A stretch of DNA of 37,951 bases from CAYPLH01 sp964411505. GTDB lineage: Bacteria > Bacillota > Clostridia > CAYPLH01 > DUMO01. Position numbers and translations under genes: made by a program. The stretch covers positions 1 through 37,951 of the forward strand of contig CAYPLH010000039.1 of the NCBI GenBank assembly GCA_964411505.1, read 5' to 3'. Below the pieces are notes generated by a model that worked only from the letters and a program-made list of their open reading frames with translations, ran no database searches and was not told the DNA's origin. This document shows, one piece after another, positions 16,035 through 24,697 of this stretch; the first letter of the stretch is position 1, and each line of letters starts with the position of its first letter.

Positions 16035-16778
16035 TTACATTACAAGTCCCCCGTCAATATGTATTACCTGACCAGTAACATAGTCGGAATATTTGCCTGC
16101 AAGAAAACTAATAACATTTGCCACATCTTCCGGTGTCCCAAACCTGCCAAGTGGTATATTGTTTAGGTAGTTTTCCTTTACTTTCTCGGGCAATACATCT
16201 GTCATTTTACTTTTAATTGCGCCTGGAGCAACAGCATTGCATGTGATACCTCTAGAAGCCAGTTCCTTTGCAGTAGTTTTTGTAAGTCCGATTAATCCGG
16301 ATTTTGAAGCTGAGTAATTTGCTTGACCAGCATTTCCTGTAACACCTGATACAGAAGCAATATTTATAATTTTACCACTTCTTTGCTTCATCATTACCCG
16401 GGCAACTGATTTGGTACACAAAAATGCTCCTTTTAAATTTATGTCTAAAACATCATCCCAATCCTTTTCACTCATTCTTAAAATTAACGTATCCTTTGTA
16501 ATTCCAGCGTTATTAATTAAAATATCAATGCTGCCAAATACTTCTATGGTCTTTTCAACCATAGATTCAATTTCTGCTAAGTTTCGCACATCACCTTTTG
16601 TGACAAGTACATTATACCCTGATTTTTTAAATTCTATCGCAGTCTCATCAACAGCGACTGATGCCTCAATATCATTCAAAACAATATTTGCTCCTAGCTG
16701 TGCAAGTTTTAAAGCAATAGCTTTTCCCAAGCCTCGGCCAGATCCGGTTATTATAGCAGTTTTACCTTTAAGTTCCAT
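16035..16778 (-). CDS. fabG: 3-oxoacyl-ACP reductase
   Basis: FabG is the NADPH-dependent reductase of 3-oxoacyl-ACP in elongation. It is a short-chain dehydrogenase of 247 residues from MELKGKTAIITG. The nucleotide-binding TGSGRGLG is at 11-18, then NNAG, and the catalytic Ser142, Tyr155 and Lys159 (YSASK). The start ending at 16778 gives the standard length. An ATG three codons earlier lies only 2 bases from the AGGAG and is disfavoured. It has 68 bases between it and fabD and 112 before acpP. Confidence 0.96.
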   Translation of the reverse strand: MELKGKTAIITGSGRGLGKAIALKLAQLGANIVLNDIEASVAVDETAIEFKKSGYNVLVTKGDVRNLAEIESMVEKTIEVFGSIDILINNAGITKDTLILRMSEKDWDDVLDINLKGAFLCTKSVARVMMKQRSGKIINIASVSGVTGNAGQANYSASKSGLIGLTKTTAKELASRGITCNAVAPGAIKSKMTDVLPEKVKENYLNNIPLGRFGTPEDVANVISFLAGKYSDYVTGQVIHIDGGLVM

Positions 16779-16846
16779 AATACACATCGCTCCTACATTA
16801 ACAATAATATCCTTTATCAAGAGAAATTCTCTGTCTTAGCAACCAA

Positions 16847-17785
16847 CTACCTCGACAATAATCCATCTAATGTCTTACTTAACGATTCTATGTCCTCAAC
16901 ATTATAACTTATTACATTTTTATCAATTCGCTTTAAGAACCCAGAAAGGATTTTTCCAGGACCAATCTCTACGAATGTATCAACACCATTTTTAATCATA
17001 TTTCTAATACTTGCTTCCCATTTAACAGTACTGCTAACTTGCCTTATCAATAAATCTTTTATTAATGTCATATCTTCAGTATACTCCCCAGTTACATTTG
17101 AAACTACGGGAAATTTCATGTCGTAAAGCTTTACACTTTCAAGCTCTTTTTTAAGTTTCTCCCCTGCAGATTTTAACATACTGCAATGAAATGGAGCGCT
17201 AACAGGTAATACAACAGCTTTTTTGGCACCTCGATCAGTAGCAAACGCTGCCGCTTTTTCCACCGCGTCTTTTTCTCCTGCAATTACGATTTGACCCGGA
17301 CAATTAAAGTTTGTTGGCTCTACAATACCGTAAGCAGAAGCTCTATTACAGCATTCAATAACATCATTATCAGATAGTCCGATTATAGCAGCCATTCCTC
17401 CTACACCAACAGGTACTGCTTCTTGCATATACTTTCCTCTTTTTCGGACAAGCTTAACAGCATCGAAGAACAACATTGTGCCTGCTGACACATGAGCTGT
17501 ATATTCCCCAAGGCTAAGTCCTGCAGCAACATCAGGTTGTATTCCTACTTCAATCAATGGGGCAAGGCATGCAACACTGGCTGTAAGTATTGCAGGTTGA
17601 GTATATTCTGTAATTTTTAGTGTCTCTTCATCTCCCTCAAAAACTATTTTTTGAATATCAAAACCAAGCGCATCTTTTGCTTCATCAAACACTTTTTGAG
17701 AATTTTCGTACTTAGTTGCTAACTGCTGTCCCATACTTACATACTGGGCTCCCTGTCCGGGAAACAAAAATGCAAGCTTTCCCAT
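16847..17785 (-). CDS. fabD: Malonyl-CoA:ACP transacylase
   Basis: FabD moves malonate from CoA to ACP. The 312 residues begin MGKLAFLFPGQGAQ with a GGGGGG site upstream. The catalytic serine is Ser91 in GLSLGEY and the partner histidine is His200 in APFHCSML. A TTG two codons upstream of the ATG is in frame but has poorer spacing. It lies between fabH (31 bases) and fabG. Confidence 0.97.
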   Translation of the reverse strand: MGKLAFLFPGQGAQYVSMGQQLATKYENSQKVFDEAKDALGFDIQKIVFEGDEETLKITEYTQPAILTASVACLAPLIEVGIQPDVAAGLSLGEYTAHVSAGTMLFFDAVKLVRKRGKYMQEAVPVGVGGMAAIIGLSDNDVIECCNRASAYGIVEPTNFNCPGQIVIAGEKDAVEKAAAFATDRGAKKAVVLPVSAPFHCSMLKSAGEKLKKELESVKLYDMKFPVVSNVTGEYTEDMTLIKDLLIRQVSSTVKWEASIRNMIKNGVDTFVEIGPGKILSGFLKRIDKNVISYNVEDIESLSKTLDGLLSR

Positions 17786-17816
17786 GAGCAACCCCCCAAT
17801 TCCTTAAGATTTTTAA

Positions 17817-18812
17817 TCACTTCCACTTGATAAGCGCAGCTCCGTAAGTTAAGCCTCCGCCAAAACCAACCAAAACAATATAGTCATCTTTTCTTACTTT
17901 ATTTTCCTTGATGGCTTCATGCAATGCAATTGGAAGTGATGCAGAAGAATTGTTTCCATATTTTTCAATATTGACAAATGCCTTTTCCATAGGTAGATCT
18001 AAACGTTTCATTGCACCGTCAATTATTCTAATATTTGCTTGATGAGGAACAACAAGACTTAAATCATCAGTGCTCAGACCTTCTTTTTTTAAAACTTTTC
18101 TAGTTGCGCTCTCCATAATTCTTACTGCGAATTTCAGTACTTCACTGCCATTCATCCATATAACATGCTTGTTATCATGCAATCTTTTTTCAATATCCTC
18201 TTGAGCAATGTGACAACATGGAAGAGTTAGGTTGTGTCCTTGTTCTCCTATTGCACCTATTTCAGTTTGAAGTATTCCATATCCTTTATCAACACGTCCT
18301 ACTACAGCGGCACCAGCTCCATCAGATAAAAGTATACATGTATTTCGGTCTTCCCAGTCAGTAACCTTTGATAAACCTTCACAGGCAACAACCAAGATGT
18401 TTTTATAATATCCAGTTTCAATAAACTGTCTTGCTACAGTTAAGCCATATATAAAACCTGAACATGCAGCATTCAAATCAAAAGCTGCTGCTTTATGCGC
18501 ACCTATTTTCCCTTGAATAATACATGCCGTTGATGGTGTGAGATAATCCGGTGAATTGGTAGTTACGAGGATAAGATCTATATCATCTGCATTAAGAGAA
18601 GCTTCTAAAAGAGCCATTTGTGCGGCCTCAATCCCTAGGCTAAAGGCTGGTTGGTTTTCTTCAAGAATTCTTCTTTTAAAGATTCCAGTTCTTTTTATTA
18701 TCCATTCATTACTTGTATCAACTATTTTTTCAATATCAAAATTTGTAAGCTCTTTATCGGGAAGTGACATTCCGGTTCCAAGAATACCAGCACTGTAATG
18801 CATATTAATCAA
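17817..18812 (-). CDS. fabH: Beta-ketoacyl-ACP synthase III
   Basis: FabH starts fatty-acid synthesis by condensing acyl-CoA with malonyl-ACP. The catalytic triad is Cys117 (NAACSGF), His257 (PHQAN) and Asn287 (YGNNSSAS). With AAGGAGG 9 bases away, the TTG ending at 18812 is the likelier start (331 residues). The ATG ending at 18803 (328 residues) would leave an 18-base gap. The TTG start overlaps the plsX stop by 8 bases, implying translational coupling. Confidence 0.96.
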   Translation of the reverse strand: MINMHYSAGILGTGMSLPDKELTNFDIEKIVDTSNEWIIKRTGIFKRRILEENQPAFSLGIEAAQMALLEASLNADDIDLILVTTNSPDYLTPSTACIIQGKIGAHKAAAFDLNAACSGFIYGLTVARQFIETGYYKNILVVACEGLSKVTDWEDRNTCILLSDGAGAAVVGRVDKGYGILQTEIGAIGEQGHNLTLPCCHIAQEDIEKRLHDNKHVIWMNGSEVLKFAVRIMESATRKVLKKEGLSTDDLSLVVPHQANIRIIDGAMKRLDLPMEKAFVNIEKYGNNSSASLPIALHEAIKENKVRKDDYIVLVGFGGGLTYGAALIKWK

Positions 18813-19815
18813 TTGATTCTGCCTCCTTATTTCCCAATATGTCTGAAATCTGATTCATAATAGAATTTTTCACAAAATAACTTGACTTAATTATGGTGTT
18901 TTTAATGGCCTTTGCACTCGAGCTTCCATGACACTTAATTACTAGTCCGTTAACTCCTAGCAATGGTGTTCCGCCATATTCCTCATAATCCATTCTTTTT
19001 GCAATGTTTTTTAAATCTTTTTTAAAGAGCAAAGTAGAAGCTTTTGTAAAGACATTCTTTGTATACATTTCCTTTAAAGTGCTTTTTATAAAATACCCCA
19101 TTCCCTCAAGGAACTTCAATAATATATTGCCAACAAATCCATCACATACTACTACATCTACTTCTCCTAAAGGAATTTGTCTTCCCTCAATATTACCAAT
19201 AAAGTTTATCGGTGCTTTTGTAAGAAGCTCATAAGCTTGTTGAACAACACTAATCCCTTTATTCTCTTCTGTCCCTATATTTAACAAACCGACTTTAGGT
19301 TTGTCCATATTGTAACATTGCTGCATATATATCGAACCCATAACACCAAACTGCAAATAATTTATAGGCTTACATGTGATGTTTAATCCTGCATCAATTA
19401 AAAAGGTTGTTCCGGTTTTTGTAGGTATAGTGGTGCCAAAAGCTGGTCTATCAACTCCTCTTGTTCTCCCAAGAGTAAACAAAGCACCTGCCATAAGCGC
19501 TCCGCTATTTCCTGCTGAGATGAATGCGTCTCCCTTTTTATCTTTGAGCAAATTCAAACCAACAACCATAGATGAGTCCTTCTTATTACGTATTGATTTA
19601 GTGGGGATATCGTCTCCGTTTATAGTTTCGGGAGCGTGCTCAATTTTAATGCGTGATGAATCTAATCTCCTTTTTTTGACGATTTCTGTGATTCTGTTTT
19701 TATCACCTATAATAAGTATTTCAAATCCTTCTGCCTCTTCAATTGCATCCAAACAACCGTTAACAATTTGCAGGGGAGCATTGTCTCCACCCATCGCATC
19801 AACAAGTATTACCAA
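18805..19815 (-). CDS. plsX: Phosphate acyltransferase PlsX
   Basis: PlsX makes acyl-phosphate from acyl-ACP, the donor for PlsY in phospholipid synthesis, and acts at the membrane surface. It has 336 residues. The family motifs VDAMGGDNAP at the N-terminus, SAGNSGALMAGALFTLGR and VCDGFVGNILLKFLEG are clear. Translation starts at TTG with AGGAG 9 bases upstream. It is directly downstream of fapR (104 bases), as in Bacillus. Confidence 0.97.
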   Translation of the reverse strand: MVILVDAMGGDNAPLQIVNGCLDAIEEAEGFEILIIGDKNRITEIVKKRRLDSSRIKIEHAPETINGDDIPTKSIRNKKDSSMVVGLNLLKDKKGDAFISAGNSGALMAGALFTLGRTRGVDRPAFGTTIPTKTGTTFLIDAGLNITCKPINYLQFGVMGSIYMQQCYNMDKPKVGLLNIGTEENKGISVVQQAYELLTKAPINFIGNIEGRQIPLGEVDVVVCDGFVGNILLKFLEGMGYFIKSTLKEMYTKNVFTKASTLLFKKDLKNIAKRMDYEEYGGTPLLGVNGLVIKCHGSSSAKAIKNTIIKSSYFVKNSIMNQISDILGNKEAESID

Positions 19816-19919
19816 ATATCTTCACTCCTAAAAAAAGTTTATTTTAAAAAATTTTGAAGGTATCGCTCCCTAGATATAGCCAATCCTAAAATGCCATACA
19901 AAGGTAGTTTACTTTGACT

Positions 19920-20486
19920 TTACATCTTTTTCAAAGAAACAAGTATGAATTTCCCACGAAAGACCTCTTCACTCTTTCTATATATTTTTACCCAAACTAT
20001 ATACTTATTTTCCATTCTTCTTCTAACCTCTGCTTTAGCAATAAGATTAGTTGATGCATAAACTGGCGTTTTATACTTAATGTTTGCTACTCCTACTAAC
20101 GCTACATGAGCATCAATAACCGCTATCGCAAGAGATTCTGCAAAAGAATATATATAGTGTCCACGCACAATTTTTGATTTCTCAAAAGCCATATACCTTA
20201 CAGTTTCAAGAATTGATATACCACTTTCACCTAATTTAAGATCAACTAGTTCTCCAACAATTTCCTCACTTTTTAATGATTTAACTTTGCTATAATTTGA
20301 CTCAGCAACTTCCTTGATCCTTTGCCTTAATTCTGGTATACCTAACTCTAATCTATCCAATCTGATTGTCGGAACACTCATTGAAAACATATCTGCAAGT
20401 TCTTCATCTGTCAAAAAAGGATCTTCCTTTAATTTTTCAAAAAGGATTTTTTGTCGTTCCTTTTTTGTAAATGAAGCTTTACCCAT
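19920..20486 (-). CDS. fapR: Fatty-acid and phospholipid regulator FapR
   Basis: FapR represses lipid-synthesis genes and is released from DNA by malonyl-CoA (established in Bacillus). From the ATG ending at 20486 it is 188 residues, the length of the B. subtilis protein. The N-terminal helix-turn-helix (LTDEELADMFSMSVPTIRLDRLELGIPELRQRI) is followed by a hot-dog fold ligand domain (AIAVIDAHVALVGVANIKYKTPVYA). A GAGGTG site precedes it; 11 extra upstream codons lack a site and would overlap the operator region. It leads the fab unit and has a FapR-type operator just downstream of its own promoter, implying autoregulation. Confidence 0.95.
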   Translation of the reverse strand: MGKASFTKKERQKILFEKLKEDPFLTDEELADMFSMSVPTIRLDRLELGIPELRQRIKEVAESNYSKVKSLKSEEIVGELVDLKLGESGISILETVRYMAFEKSKIVRGHYIYSFAESLAIAVIDAHVALVGVANIKYKTPVYASTNLIAKAEVRRRMENKYIVWVKIYRKSEEVFRGKFILVSLKKM

Positions 20487-20511
20487 TATCGAACACCTCG
20501 CGAGTTTATTT

Positions 20512-20530
20512 ATTAGCACCTGATACTAAT
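20512..20530. promoter_or_regulatory. FapR operator
   Basis: ATTAGCACCTGATACTAAT is a near-perfect dyad (ATTAGCA/TACTAAT, one mismatch) matching the FapR box core TTAGTACCTGATACTAA as I recall it. It lies just downstream of the predicted transcription start, about +7 to +25, where binding would block initiation or escape. FapR itself is encoded immediately downstream. Confidence 0.88.
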
Positions 20531-20543
20531 TGTTGCTTATAGT

Positions 20544-20572
20544 AGTATATTATATAAGCTAATATTATGCAA
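20544..20572 (-). promoter_or_regulatory. Sigma-A promoter of the fapR-fab operon
   Basis: On the minus strand, -35 TTGCAT (20567-20572) and -10 TATACT (20544-20549) are separated by exactly 17 bases. The start would fall near 20537, giving a leader of about 50 bases that contains the FapR box. Confidence 0.8.
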
Positions 20573-20650
20573 TATCTATTTAAATAATTCTTTAAAAATT
20601 TTATTAGACTACAGATGTCTTATACATCTATAAGGTAGAAAGCTTACTAA

Positions 20651-21271
20651 TTAGCTTTTATTTAAATCAATCAACTTTAAGTTTTTCTTTAGATAATCAT
20701 ACATAGAATAAACGGTAATAATAATAGCGATCCACATGAACAGTATATCAAATCTATATGTAGTAAATAATGAAAACGGGAAATTATCAAGAAGCATCAA
20801 TGTCACAGCTATAACTTGTGAGATCATTTTAATCTTGCCCCATTTGCCTGCTGAAATAACTATACCTTCACCGGCAGCCAACAGTCTTAATCCTGTAACA
20901 ATAAACTCTCTACCAATTATGATCATTGCTGTCCATCCAGTTATAGATTGTCTTTGTACAAGACCTATCAGTGCTGACGTAATGACAAGTTTGTCCGCAA
21001 TTGGATCAAGAAAAATGCCAAATTTAGTAACCATTTTATGTTTTCTTGCAATGTAACCGTCTATTCCATCAGTAGATGCTGCTAATAAAAATAATATTGC
21101 TCCTAGAATGTGACCATAGTTTTTCATAAAATTAAATATAGCTGTAAGCTGAGGTTTGATAAATTGCATATGATCACTCGTTAACAGCCAACTAGGAAGA
21201 GGTATTATAAAAAGCATAAAAATCGGAACCAGGAATATCCTCGAAATTGTTATTTTATTGGGTAAATTCAT
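20651..21271 (-). CDS. pgsA: CDP-diacylglycerol--glycerol-3-phosphate 3-phosphatidyltransferase
   Basis: PgsA makes phosphatidylglycerol phosphate, the committed step to anionic phospholipids, in the membrane. It has 206 residues with about five hydrophobic spans. The CDP-alcohol phosphotransferase signature DGx2ARx8Gx3Dx3D is intact (DGYIAR at 71-76, FGIFLDPIADK after). The ATG ending at 21271 follows AGGAGGGG and overlaps the rimO 3' end by 17 bases, so the two are coupled. AT-rich sequence with weak hairpins follows before fapR. Confidence 0.95.
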   Translation of the reverse strand: MNLPNKITISRIFLVPIFMLFIIPLPSWLLTSDHMQFIKPQLTAIFNFMKNYGHILGAILFLLAASTDGIDGYIARKHKMVTKFGIFLDPIADKLVITSALIGLVQRQSITGWTAMIIIGREFIVTGLRLLAAGEGIVISAGKWGKIKMISQVIAVTLMLLDNFPFSLFTTYRFDILFMWIAIIITVYSMYDYLKKNLKLIDLNKS

Positions 21272-22592
21272 CAACTACCCCTCCTATTAGATCATATTCA
21301 TCTGTATTTAAAATTTTAACATCAACAAAATCACCTTTGCATAAAGGCTTTGGGCTAGTAAAGTAAACCTTGCTATCAACATCTGGGGATTCTGCATAGG
21401 TTCTACCCAAATAAAAAATACCGTCATCGCAAACACCATCGACAATAGAGGTGTAAACCTTATTAAGACGGTTTAAGTTTTTTTCAAAAACTACTTTTTG
21501 TTGAAGCTCCATTAACTTATTATACCTGTCAGTTTTTAATTTGTCACTAACTTGATTGCTTAATTTCGCAGCTGGGGTGTTTTCTTCCCTTGAATATTTG
21601 AAAACTCCTAATCTGTCAAATTTAATGTTATTTACAAATTCTAAAAGAGACTCAAATTGTTCGTGATCCTCTCCAGGGAATCCAACAATTAAAGAAGTCC
21701 TTAAAATAACATCAGGAATTTTATTTCGAATTTTCCGTATGAGAGTTAGAATATCTTCTTTATTTGTTCTTCTTCCCATCTTTTTTAAAATATTGTTATC
21801 TATATGTTGAATCGGAATATCTAGGTATTTACAAACCTTTTGGTTTACAGCAACCTCTTCTAATAGTTCATCATCTATGGCTTCAGGATAGCAGTATAAT
21901 ATCCGAATCCATTTTATATTTTCTATCCTGCTTAACTCTCTTATAAGAGTTGCAAGCATTTTTTTACCATAAATATCAATGCCATATCTAGTAGTATCCT
22001 GCGCAATAAGTATAATTTCCTTATAACCTCCATTAGAAAGAACCTTTGCTTCTTTAATTATACTTTCCATATTTCTGCTTCTATATTGTCCTCTCAAAGA
22101 TGGGATTATGCAGTAGGTACAGCAATTGTCACAACCTTCAGCTATTTTTAAATATGCGAAACCTTTACCTGTCGTTATTATCCTTTCATTGTCAAGATAT
22201 TTTAAGTTCTGTAGTGCTTTGTAATTGGAATAGTGTTCTCCTTCAATAACTTTTTTTAAAGCAATTACAATATCACTGTAATTGCCAGTACCGATAACTG
22301 CATCAACCTCAGGCATTTCTTTAAAAATTTCATCTTGGTAACGTTCTGCAAGACAACCTGTAACAACAAGGCCTTTACAGTTTTTATTCTTGTATTCAGC
22401 CATTTCAAGTATGGCATTTATAGACTCTTGTTTTGCTCTTTCTATAAAACCACATGTATTTACGATTATAACTTGAGCTTCAGCCTCGTTGTTAGTGATC
22501 TCATATTCATTACCAAGCATTCCAAGCATCAGTTCACTATCAACAAGGTTTTTTGCGCAACCTAATGAAATTAAGCCTATTTTTGTTTTCAA
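21255..22592 (-). CDS. rimO: Ribosomal protein S12 methylthiotransferase RimO
   Basis: RimO is a radical-SAM enzyme that methylthiolates an aspartate of ribosomal protein S12. It has 445 residues. The UPF0004 domain's three cysteines are Cys12, Cys47 and Cys80. The radical-SAM CxxxCxxC is Cys154, Cys158, Cys161. A C-terminal TRAM domain covers roughly 375-445. The N-terminal ISLGCAKNLVDSE favours RimO over MiaB. It starts at TTG with AGGAGG 6 bases upstream and no ATG alternative nearby. Confidence 0.95.
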   Translation of the reverse strand: MKTKIGLISLGCAKNLVDSELMLGMLGNEYEITNNEAEAQVIIVNTCGFIERAKQESINAILEMAEYKNKNCKGLVVTGCLAERYQDEIFKEMPEVDAVIGTGNYSDIVIALKKVIEGEHYSNYKALQNLKYLDNERIITTGKGFAYLKIAEGCDNCCTYCIIPSLRGQYRSRNMESIIKEAKVLSNGGYKEIILIAQDTTRYGIDIYGKKMLATLIRELSRIENIKWIRILYCYPEAIDDELLEEVAVNQKVCKYLDIPIQHIDNNILKKMGRRTNKEDILTLIRKIRNKIPDVILRTSLIVGFPGEDHEQFESLLEFVNNIKFDRLGVFKYSREENTPAAKLSNQVSDKLKTDRYNKLMELQQKVVFEKNLNRLNKVYTSIVDGVCDDGIFYLGRTYAESPDVDSKVYFTSPKPLCKGDFVDVKILNTDEYDLIGGVVDEFTQ

Positions 22593-22690
22593 AGTATCCT
22601 CCTGAATTTTTGTAATATCTTTGAATGCAAATTCCTGTGCTATAACAAAAAATTAGAACACGTTCTTTTACATATGCTATATACACGCAT

Positions 22691-23305
22691 CTAATCAGTG
22701 AACTGTTTTAATACATCAATTATAACATTTGTTTCAAACCCTCTGTGTCTTAAAAAAGCAAATGCTTTTTTATATATTTTTTCATCTTTCAAATTATACT
22801 TGCCGAACTTCTTTTTTACCAATCCAATTGCAACAGTCATGTCGTCAACTTCCCAACTATCTAAAACACTATCAATGATGGATTCATCGACGCCTTTATT
22901 TAACAACTCATATTTCAACATTCTTTTTGATTTAGGCTTAAGCTTACTTCTATCATATATATATTTTTGAGTAAAAATAAGATCGTTAATGTATCCTATG
23001 CTTTTTAATTCACTTATTGCGCTCTCGATAATATCCTCATCAAAGGCATCTCGCATAAGTTTTTGCTTTACTTCCTTTTCACTCCTGTATTTTAATGTAA
23101 GATACCTCATAGCTTTTTGTTTTACAGTTGTATAGATTATTTGTTCTTTTATATATATGATTTCTTCGTTTGAAATTTCTTCTTTTTCGTAAAAACCTTG
23201 TTTCAAATAAACTTCTTCAGGAATCGAAAATACAGATCCATCATCTAAGTAAACCATATAAGTATTCGGGTTCTTTTTGTTTTTTTCTATTAATGTTATC
23301 TTCAT
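22691..23305 (-). CDS. recX: Regulatory protein RecX
   Basis: RecX modulates RecA filaments. The 204-residue form starts MKITLIEKNKKNP at the ATG ending at 23305, with AAGGGTG upstream; the 19 codons before it lack a site. Three-helix repeat motifs are visible (RYLTLKYRSEKEVKQKL, SIGYINDLIFTQKYI, LLNKGVDESIIDSVL, FLRHRGFETNVIIDVLKQF). It lies downstream of recA, separated by a 216-bp gap holding an R2 hairpin repeat. Confidence 0.92.
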   Translation of the reverse strand: MKITLIEKNKKNPNTYMVYLDDGSVFSIPEEVYLKQGFYEKEEISNEEIIYIKEQIIYTTVKQKAMRYLTLKYRSEKEVKQKLMRDAFDEDIIESAISELKSIGYINDLIFTQKYIYDRSKLKPKSKRMLKYELLNKGVDESIIDSVLDSWEVDDMTVAIGLVKKKFGKYNLKDEKIYKKAFAFLRHRGFETNVIIDVLKQFTD

Positions 23306-23372
23306 TGCTTCACACCCTTTAGCCCTTATAAGAACAATAATACTATAATTTCGCATCATCAATCAACTTTTT

Positions 23373-23469
23373 CTAAAAAAGTTATGATGATATAGTGTAG
23401 CATAAAGAACAATTACCTTGTTCTGTTGCTACACTATATCCGTCAAAATCTAAAAAAGCTGATTGAGGT
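23373..23469. repeat. R2 hairpin repeat, copy 1, between recA and recX
   Basis: A perfect 14-bp stem (23389-23402 with 23427-23440, GATATAGTGTAGCA/TGCTACACTATATC) encloses a nested AGAACA/TGTTCT. The segment 23373-23414 is repeated exactly, inverted, at 33123-33164, and a following GTCAAAAT and AAAAAAGCTGATTGA tail is also partly shared. On the recA transcript this forms a stable hairpin without a T run, so it might protect the recA mRNA end or attenuate recX. Confidence 0.85.
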
Positions 23470-23521
23470 AGCATTTGTTAACGTTAAATTTCTATATCAA
23501 AAAAACCTTGTCCTTATTTTA

Positions 23522-24571
23522 TTAGGCTTTCTGATCTTTGTTTGGCTTTTTATCCGAATTCTTTTTGTCTGAATTATCCTCTGCTGCAATCATATTATAT
23601 TTTATTCTTATTTTTTTCTCGACTTCCTTAGCAATTTCAGGATTCTCCAATAAGAATTGTTTTGAATTTTCTCTGCCTTGTCCTATTCTCTGGTCATTAT
23701 ATGAATACCATGAACCGCTTTTATTAATTATATCACAATTAGCTGCAGTATCTAGTATGCTGCCTTCCTTTGAAATACCCTTCCCATAAACAATGTCAAA
23801 TTCAGCGTCTTTAAATGGAGGCGCTACCTTGTTTTTAACTACCTTAACTCTGGTTCTGTTGCCAATTATTTCTGTGCCCTGCTTAAGTGATTCAATTCTT
23901 CTAACATCAAGTCGAACAGTAGAGTAAAATTTAAGTGCTCTTCCACCAGGAGTTACTTCGGGATTTCCAAACATAATTCCGACCTTTTCTCTTAACTGAT
24001 TAATAAAAATCGCTGTTGTATTGGACTTGCTGACAACTCCAGCAAGTTTTCTTAGCGCCTGCGACATTAATCTTGCTTGCAAACCAATATGAGAATCCCC
24101 CATTTCCCCATCAATTTCAGCTTTTGGTACAAGGGCAGCAACTGAATCAACTACAATAACATCAATTGCTCCACTTCTGACAAGTGCTTCTGCTATTTCT
24201 AATCCCTGTTCCCCAGTGTCTGGCTGAGATACTATAAGATTATCAATATCTACACCTAAGTTTTTTGCGTATAATGGATCTAGTGCATGCTCAGCATCAA
24301 TAAAAGCAGCTTCTCCACCTGCTTTCATCGCTTCAGCAATTATGTGGAGTGCAACAGTAGTTTTGCCTGAAGATTCTGGACCGAACACTTCAACAATTCT
24401 TCCTCTGGGTACTCCGCCTACTCCAAGTGCAATATCAAGACCAATTGCACCTGTAGGTATACATTCAATATTTAGGTGAGTATTTCCACCTAACTTCATA
24501 ATTGCACCTTTACCAAACTGTTTTTCAATTTGTCCCATTGCCGCTTCTAATGCTTTTCTTTTCTCGCTCAT
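23522..24571 (-). CDS. recA: Recombinase RecA
   Basis: RecA drives homologous recombination and SOS induction. It has 349 residues from MSEKRKALEAAMGQIEKQFGK; the ATG ending at 24571 has GGGAGG 11 bases upstream. Walker A is GPESSGKTT (64-72), with VIVVDSVAALVP as Walker B and the loop GGRALKFYS. The C-terminus is short and lysine/asparagine rich. A 43-codon upstream extension in the same frame covers the promoter and is not coding. It is regulated by a strong promoter with a LexA-type box. Confidence 0.98.
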   Translation of the reverse strand: MSEKRKALEAAMGQIEKQFGKGAIMKLGGNTHLNIECIPTGAIGLDIALGVGGVPRGRIVEVFGPESSGKTTVALHIIAEAMKAGGEAAFIDAEHALDPLYAKNLGVDIDNLIVSQPDTGEQGLEIAEALVRSGAIDVIVVDSVAALVPKAEIDGEMGDSHIGLQARLMSQALRKLAGVVSKSNTTAIFINQLREKVGIMFGNPEVTPGGRALKFYSTVRLDVRRIESLKQGTEIIGNRTRVKVVKNKVAPPFKDAEFDIVYGKGISKEGSILDTAANCDIINKSGSWYSYNDQRIGQGRENSKQFLLENPEIAKEVEKKIRIKYNMIAAEDNSDKKNSDKKPNKDQKA

Positions 24572-24649
24572 ATGTAAGTTAACCTCCCTTTGATAAACAT
24601 AAATTCTGGTAACACACCATTTATTAGGGGAAAATATTTTTGCCCCTTT

Positions 24650-24663
24650 CGAACATGAGTTCC
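24650..24663. promoter_or_regulatory. LexA (SOS) box of recA
   Basis: CGAACATGAGTTCC fits the Firmicute LexA consensus CGAACRNRYGTTYC with one deviation in the spacer. It spans the predicted transcription start, 79 bases before the recA ATG, a position where LexA would block transcription. Confidence 0.8.
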
Positions 24664-24668
24664 TGTAA

Positions 24669-24697
24669 ATTATATACCAAAATATCCAGATAGTCAA
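24669..24697 (-). promoter_or_regulatory. Sigma-A promoter of recA
   Basis: On the minus strand, -35 TTGACT (24692-24697), a 17-base spacer and -10 TATAAT (24669-24674): nearly perfect consensus. The predicted start at about 24662 lies within the LexA box. Confidence 0.88.

Noticed and set aside
20590..20650. Terminator after pgsA
   Set aside because: Small alternative AT-rich hairpins (for example CTTATA/TATAAG) exist but none is followed closely by a convincing T run, so I did not call one.
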